Below, in pieces: positions 60,720 through 64,000 of a stretch of DNA of 64,000 nucleotides. The position numbers were made by a program, and so were the translations under genes. Under the pieces are notes generated by a model. It did no database searches. It was not told where the DNA came from and worked only from the letters and a program-made list of their open reading frames with translations. The stretch comes from Maritimibacter alkaliphilus HTCC2654 (GTDB lineage: Bacteria; Pseudomonadota; Alphaproteobacteria; Rhodobacterales; Rhodobacteraceae), in the NCBI RefSeq assembly GCF_000152805.1, contig NZ_CH902578.1, positions 2,317,074-2,381,073 of the forward strand. Direction: 5' to 3'. Every line of letters starts with the position of its first letter. Position 1 is the stretch's first letter.

Positions 60720-61300
60720 GACAACAGCCCCGCCGTCGTCACAAGCGCCTGCGCCACGTCGGCCACGCGCTTGTTCTGGTCCATCGCGGCCTTGCGCAGG
60801 ATCGCATAGGCCTCGTCCTCGTCCACCTTCCGCGCCTTCATGATGATCCCCTTGGCGCGGTCGATCAGCTTGCGCTCTTCCAGCGCCCGCTTGGTCGTCT
60901 CAAGCTCCACCCGCATCCTTTGAAACATATTGAACCGCGTGACGGCGGCATCGAGGATCGGCTTCAGCCGGTCCGATTTCAGCCCGTCGACCACATAGGC
61001 CGACACCCCGGCCTCGATCGCGGCTCGCGTCAGCCCCTCGTCCGACGTGTCCACGAACATCGCCACGGGGCGTTCGAGCGGGCCGGAGGCCAGCGCCAGT
61101 TCTTCCAGCGTGTCGCGCGACGGGTTCTCGATATCGACCAGAACCACGTCCGGTTTCAGATCCTTGATCTTTCCCGCAAGGTCGTTGGTTTCCGCGACGA
61201 CCGTCACCTCGAAATCCCCGGCCACGCGCAGGCTTTCCTCGATCAGGATGCCGCGTTCCCGGTTCTTTTCGACGATGACGACGGAAAGCTTGTCTTTCAT
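60716..61300 (-). CDS. nasT: ANTAR-domain antiterminator NasT
   Basis: A 194-residue regulator: a receiver-like domain (1-about 120; VVIVEKNRERG, VVLVDIENPSRD) and a C-terminal ANTAR RNA-binding domain (about 130-190; ALEERKLIDRAKGIIMKARKVDEDEAYAILRKAAMDQNKRVADVAQALV). Freed from NasS by nitrate, NasT binds paired hairpins in the nas leader and prevents termination. Such a leader lies downstream at 59271-59516. It is the first gene of the whole cluster. Confidence 0.95.
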   Translation of the reverse strand: MKDKLSVVIVEKNRERGILIEESLRVAGDFEVTVVAETNDLAGKIKDLKPDVVLVDIENPSRDTLEELALASGPLERPVAMFVDTSDEGLTRAAIEAGVSAYVVDGLKSDRLKPILDAAVTRFNMFQRMRVELETTKRALEERKLIDRAKGIIMKARKVDEDEAYAILRKAAMDQNKRVADVAQALVTTAGLLS

Positions 61301-61334
61301 GCCCCTAGGCCAAGCCCGCCCCGGCGGATAAGTA

Positions 61335-61367
61335 AAGGCCCTCCCACAAGGGAAGGGCCTCTTTTCC
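61335..61367 (-). terminator. Terminator between the NAD(P)H-binding gene and nasT
   Basis: Stem AGGCCCT-CCC pairs with GGG-A-AGGGCCT (61336-61345 with 61350-61360, one bulge). CTTTTCC follows on the plus strand and CTTTAC on the minus strand. It most likely ends the operon of 61401-62828. Confidence 0.6.
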
Positions 61368-61374
61368 GACCATT

Positions 61375-61391
61375 TGCCTAATTTCTAGGCA
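61375..61391. promoter_or_regulatory. Palindrome TGCCTA-N5-TAGGCA upstream of nasT
   Basis: A perfect 6-bp inverted repeat about 75 bases upstream of the nasT start. Similar TGCCT/AGGCA repeats occur at 21942-21960 and 49133-49157. Possible regulator site; could be chance. Confidence 0.3.
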
Positions 61392-61400
61392 GCGGGGTCG

Positions 61401-62081
61401 CTATGCGGCATGGGCCACGGCGGACTGCGACACGCGGCTGACGATGGCGGGGGCCTGATGCACCAGCGTGTCGTCCGTCAGGGCGCTGACCATGAACAGG
61501 GCGAAGTCGGTGCGCCGCACCAGCTTCGAGGCGAGCACGTCGTCCTGCGCATGATGCGACCAGACCGGCAGCCCCTGGCTTTCGCCTTCTTCGAGGTCGG
61601 GTCCACGCACCACGGTCCAGAGCCGGTTCGACGCGAAGATCGCATCGGTCGCGCGGTACTGGTCTTCGATGTCCACCAGTCGGGTGATGCGGGCGATCCG
61701 GGCGACGACGAGGGCCGCCTTGACCTTCCAGCTGAACCGATCCTGCCCGTCCATCGAGATGTGAAGTCCGCAGGAAAAGACGAGCCGCGCGCCGGGATCG
61801 GCAAAGTCGAGAACGGCTTTCGCGGTGCCCGAGGCGTAATCGTCGACCCCCCAGGGGACCAGCACGGTGAGAACGCCGTCGCAGCCCTCGACCGCCTTGC
61901 GGATCACCTCCCGGTCGTTGGTCCGACCGGGAAAGACTTTGATGCGGTCGCCGAAGCGGGCCAGCTTGCCGACACTCTCGGGGCGGCAGACCCCCTGGAC
62001 TTCGTAGCCCATCTTGAGGGCGTGTTCGGTCATGTACTGACCCAGTTTGCCGGAGATGCCGATGATGCAGATGCGTTTCAT
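61401..62081 (-). CDS. NAD(P)H-binding protein (NmrA/atypical SDR family)
   Basis: A 226-residue Rossmann-fold protein starting at the ATG at 62081. The dinucleotide motif is IIGISGKLGQYMTEHAL. Further blocks are VLVPWGVDDYASGTAKAVLDFA and RLVFSCGLHISMDGQDRFSWK. The catalytic YxxxK of classical short-chain dehydrogenases is absent, so it belongs to the atypical NAD(P)-binding group, whose members are redox sensors or reductases. It lies 27 bases after the DUF4386 gene in one operon, divergent from the LysR gene at 62991. Confidence 0.8.
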   Translation of the reverse strand: MKRICIIGISGKLGQYMTEHALKMGYEVQGVCRPESVGKLARFGDRIKVFPGRTNDREVIRKAVEGCDGVLTVLVPWGVDDYASGTAKAVLDFADPGARLVFSCGLHISMDGQDRFSWKVKAALVVARIARITRLVDIEDQYRATDAIFASNRLWTVVRGPDLEEGESQGLPVWSHHAQDDVLASKLVRRTDFALFMVSALTDDTLVHQAPAIVSRVSQSAVAHAA

Positions 62082-62108
62082 GGTTTTGGTTCCTTTCGGG
62101 TTCATGGT

Positions 62109-62828
62109 TCAGGCGGCGGCCAGAGCCGGGTTCAGGGGGGTGGGCTCCTTCGGCCCGCGAATTGCGAGCCAAAGGGCAAAGCCGACTTCCGACAGGGTGA
62201 CGATGGCGAGGAAGCCGATGCGCAGGGTTCCGAACCAGTCGGCATCCGGGAAAGCGAAGGCATAGACGCTGTCGAAGATGTAGCCGAAGCTGCCGACGAT
62301 CAGGCCGTAGCCGAACAGGCGCGGGACAAGACCGGACTTCAGGACGAGCGTGCCGAGCAGCATCAGGTGCATCCAGAAGAACGCCTGCCAGACCCAGATA
62401 CCGGCATGGTGCGTGTCCATCATCAGCGCCGCGAGCGCGTTCCTGATCTCGTCGTTCGCCACGATGTCGCCTGTGGCGAGGCTGGTCAGACCGGCCTGGA
62501 ACAGAAGCATCGCACCCATCACGGCCACCATGGCGAAGCGGGCGAGCATGGCGGCGAAGGCCAGCGTTTCGTTCGTGCGGCGGAAGATCTGGAACAGCAT
62601 GGTCATGGTCATGACCTCGATCAGCATGACCAGCGTGTCGGCCCCGATTCCGGCGTTGTAGAGGCCACGCTTGGCGACAAGGTTCGCCATCGTGCCCGCC
62701 GGATCGCCGGTAACGATCTGGCTCGGCACGTAGCCGATGGCGAAGGCGCCGAAGACGGCGATCGAGAAGTAAAGACCACCGGCGAGGCGGCCGTAGTTGC
62801 GGGCGGTGGGATCGTTGAAGACTTTCAT
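62109..62828 (-). CDS. DUF4386 membrane protein
   Basis: A 239-residue inner-membrane protein with about six hydrophobic helices. It starts at the ATG at 62828 (MKVFNDPTARNYGRLAGGLYF). The upstream continuation of the frame runs antisense through the LysR gene and is not used. Family blocks are RLAGGLYFSIAVFGAFAIGYVP, ETLAFAAMLARFAMVAVMG and HAGIWVWQAFFWMHLMLLGTLV. DUF4386 proteins have no known function. First gene of the two-gene operon with the NAD(P)H-binding protein. Confidence 0.85.
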   Translation of the reverse strand: MKVFNDPTARNYGRLAGGLYFSIAVFGAFAIGYVPSQIVTGDPAGTMANLVAKRGLYNAGIGADTLVMLIEVMTMTMLFQIFRRTNETLAFAAMLARFAMVAVMGAMLLFQAGLTSLATGDIVANDEIRNALAALMMDTHHAGIWVWQAFFWMHLMLLGTLVLKSGLVPRLFGYGLIVGSFGYIFDSVYAFAFPDADWFGTLRIGFLAIVTLSEVGFALWLAIRGPKEPTPLNPALAAA

Positions 62829-62970
62829 GACTTGGACCTTTCGGGCAAAGGGGCATCGGTCCGGTGCAAGCGGCGCCCCGGCGGTCAGTCCCGATTTCGT
62901 TTTGAATGTTGGTCGGCCTCTCGTTGGCCGGTGAGGATGTTTTAGCGCGGGGGCGTCCTCAACAAAATTG

Positions 62971-62990
62971 ACCAATATCGTGGAATTGGT
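62971..62990. promoter_or_regulatory. LysR-type operator next to the regulator start
   Basis: ACCAAT-N8-ATTGGT, a perfect 6-bp inverted repeat ending directly before the ATG at 62991, in the divergent region to the DUF4386 operon. LysR proteins often bind such sites to control both themselves and the divergent genes. Confidence 0.55.
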
Positions 62991-63887
62991 ATGCATATCC
63001 GTATGGATTGGAAAAACGTCAGTTTCGACTGGAACCGCGCCCGTGCTTTTCTGGTGACGGCGGAAGAGGGCTCTCTCTCCGCCGCCGCCCGCGCGCTTGG
63101 CCTTGCCCAGCCCACGCTGGGGCGGCAGGTCGAGGCCTTGCAGGAGGAACTCGGCGTTACCCTCTTCGAGCGCGCGGGCCGGGGGATGCAGCTCACCCCC
63201 GCCGGTCACGCGATGATCGAACATGCACGCGCGATGGGCGAAGCGGCGGGGCGGCTTTCAAACGTCGCCTTCGGTCAGAACGACACGATGGAGGGGCCGG
63301 TGACGATCAGCGCCTCGGATGCCTACGCCGGTCTCCTCCTCCCCCCGATCATCGAAAAGATGACCGAGGCCGAGCCACGCATCACCGTGAACGTCGTCGT
63401 GTCGAATACCGCCTCGGACCTGCTCAGGCGCGAGGCCGACATCGCGATCCGGAACTTCCGGCCCGAAGAGCCCGACCTCATCGCGCGCAAGATCCGCGAC
63501 GCCGAGGCGCGGATGTTCGCGTCACCGGATTACGCCGCCTCCCTTGGACCGATCCAAAGCAAGGACGACTTCGCAAAGGCCCGCTTCGTCGGTCTCGACC
63601 GCACCGGGCAGTTTCTGGGGATGTTGCAGCAGATGGGTTACCCCATCTCCGAGGCGAACGTGCCGGTTCACACCGAGAACTTCCTCGTCATGTGGGCGCT
63701 GGTGAAGCGCGGCATGGGGATCGGCATGATCGACTCCGTCATCGGCGACGCCGATCCGGGCGTCGTCCGGCTGTGGGAAGATGAGCCGACCCTCGGCTTC
63801 CCGATCTGGCTCGTCGCCCACCGCGATCTGCACCAGAACCGCCGGCTCAGGTTCGTGTGGGATTTCCTCGCGGACGCCCTGCGATAG
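62991..63887 (+). CDS. LysR-family transcriptional regulator
   Basis: A 298-residue regulator. The helix-turn-helix is at residues 10-65 (NRARAFLVTAEEGSLSAAARALGLAQPTLGRQVEALQEELGV). The effector domain follows from about 95 (VTISASDAYAGLLLPPIIEKMTEAEPRI). The ATG at 62991 has no clear ribosome site and abuts an operator-like palindrome; the ATG at 63003 (MDWKNVSFDWN) is an alternative start. It is divergent from the DUF4386 / NAD(P)H-binding operon, a frequent arrangement of a LysR gene and its target. Confidence 0.9.
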   Translation: MHIRMDWKNVSFDWNRARAFLVTAEEGSLSAAARALGLAQPTLGRQVEALQEELGVTLFERAGRGMQLTPAGHAMIEHARAMGEAAGRLSNVAFGQNDTMEGPVTISASDAYAGLLLPPIIEKMTEAEPRITVNVVVSNTASDLLRREADIAIRNFRPEEPDLIARKIRDAEARMFASPDYAASLGPIQSKDDFAKARFVGLDRTGQFLGMLQQMGYPISEANVPVHTENFLVMWALVKRGMGIGMIDSVIGDADPGVVRLWEDEPTLGFPIWLVAHRDLHQNRRLRFVWDFLADALR

Positions 63888-64000
63888 GCGGCAGCAGCGT
63901 GCCCCGCACGAGCCGGGCAAGCGCCGCGGGGATCGGCGGCACGGTGGACAGGGGATAAAGCAGGCGGTCACGAAGAAACGCCAAGGCCCTACTGTCCGAC
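63847..64000 (-). CDS. Possible C-terminal end of a gene entering from the right edge
   Basis: An open minus-strand frame enters at the right edge and stops at 63847, overlapping the LysR 3' end by 41 bases. The visible ~50 residues include LAFLRDRLLYPLSTVPPIPAALARLVRGTLLPP, which has protein-like composition. The fragment is too short to assign, and a shorter real gene or chance frame is possible. Confidence 0.35.
   Translation of the reverse strand, partial: SDSRALAFLRDRLLYPLSTVPPIPAALARLVRGTLLPPIAGRPRGNPTRT

Noticed and set aside
63522-63971. Minus-strand frame of 149 codons over the LysR 3' end
   Set aside because: Antisense shadow of the LysR effector domain; a different minus frame entering from the edge is the better candidate.
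1-64000. CRISPR arrays, tRNA or rRNA genes, insertion sequences, integrases
   Set aside because: No spaced identical repeats, no cloverleaf-like segments and no transposase or integrase motifs were seen by eye; small RNA genes could still be missed.

Overview
The window looks like chromosomal DNA of a GC-rich marine alphaproteobacterium of the Roseobacter/Rhodobacteraceae type. The signs are dense codon-coupled operons, many TRAP and ABC transporters, NasTS-controlled nitrate assimilation, the 44-residue aa3-oxidase subunit IV, and acyl-CoA dehydrogenases of the type common in roseobacters. I saw no rRNA, tRNA, CRISPR array, transposase or prophage gene. All calls come from reading motifs and gene order, without database searches.

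Left part (1-12.7 kb): the 3'-truncated gene of an RTX calcium-binding protein; a DUF5665 membrane protein; rpsO and pnp, separated by a convergent yceI-cytochrome b561 pair; a metallophosphoesterase coupled to an unrecognised gene; a lipoprotein with a possible permuted papain-like fold; the small oxidase subunit; an acyl-CoA dehydrogenase - MBL hydrolase - DUF6173 operon; and the tRNA-modification enzyme Sua5/TsaC.

12.8-26 kb: a complete type I secretion operon (large Ig-repeat adhesin, TolC-like protein, ABC exporter, membrane fusion protein). It is followed, divergently, by a four-gene Anbu operon: circularly permuted ATP-grasp, alpha-E, transglutaminase-like protein and a proteasome-like protease. 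The physiological role of this operon is still unclear in the literature I know, which makes it the best candidate here for unexplored biology.

26-46 kb: a DctB-type sensor kinase and a DctD-like regulator that lacks the sigma-54 GAFTGA loop; a TAXI-type TRAP transporter with a leaderless (probably cytoplasmic) sulfatase and a LysR regulator; a four-gene beta-oxidation operon (acyl-CoA dehydrogenase, thiolase, hydratase/dehydrogenase, acetyl-CoA hydrolase); and, divergent from it, a DctPQM TRAP transporter. Two tandem operator-like palindromes lie between the last two operons.

46-64 kb: an NMT1-type ABC importer; then a long nitrate-assimilation cluster reading leftwards, nasT-nasS-[leader RNA]-nrtA-nrtB-nrtCD fusion-globin-nirB-nirD-nasA. 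The leader contains an ANTAR-type hexaloop hairpin (loop A1, G4) followed by an intrinsic terminator, as expected for NasT antitermination control. The window ends with a DUF4386 / NAD(P)H-binding pair, a divergent LysR regulator and a fragment at the right edge. In all four transporter operons a strong hairpin without a U-tract follows the solute-binding protein gene, suggesting a shared way of raising binding-protein mRNA above permease mRNA.
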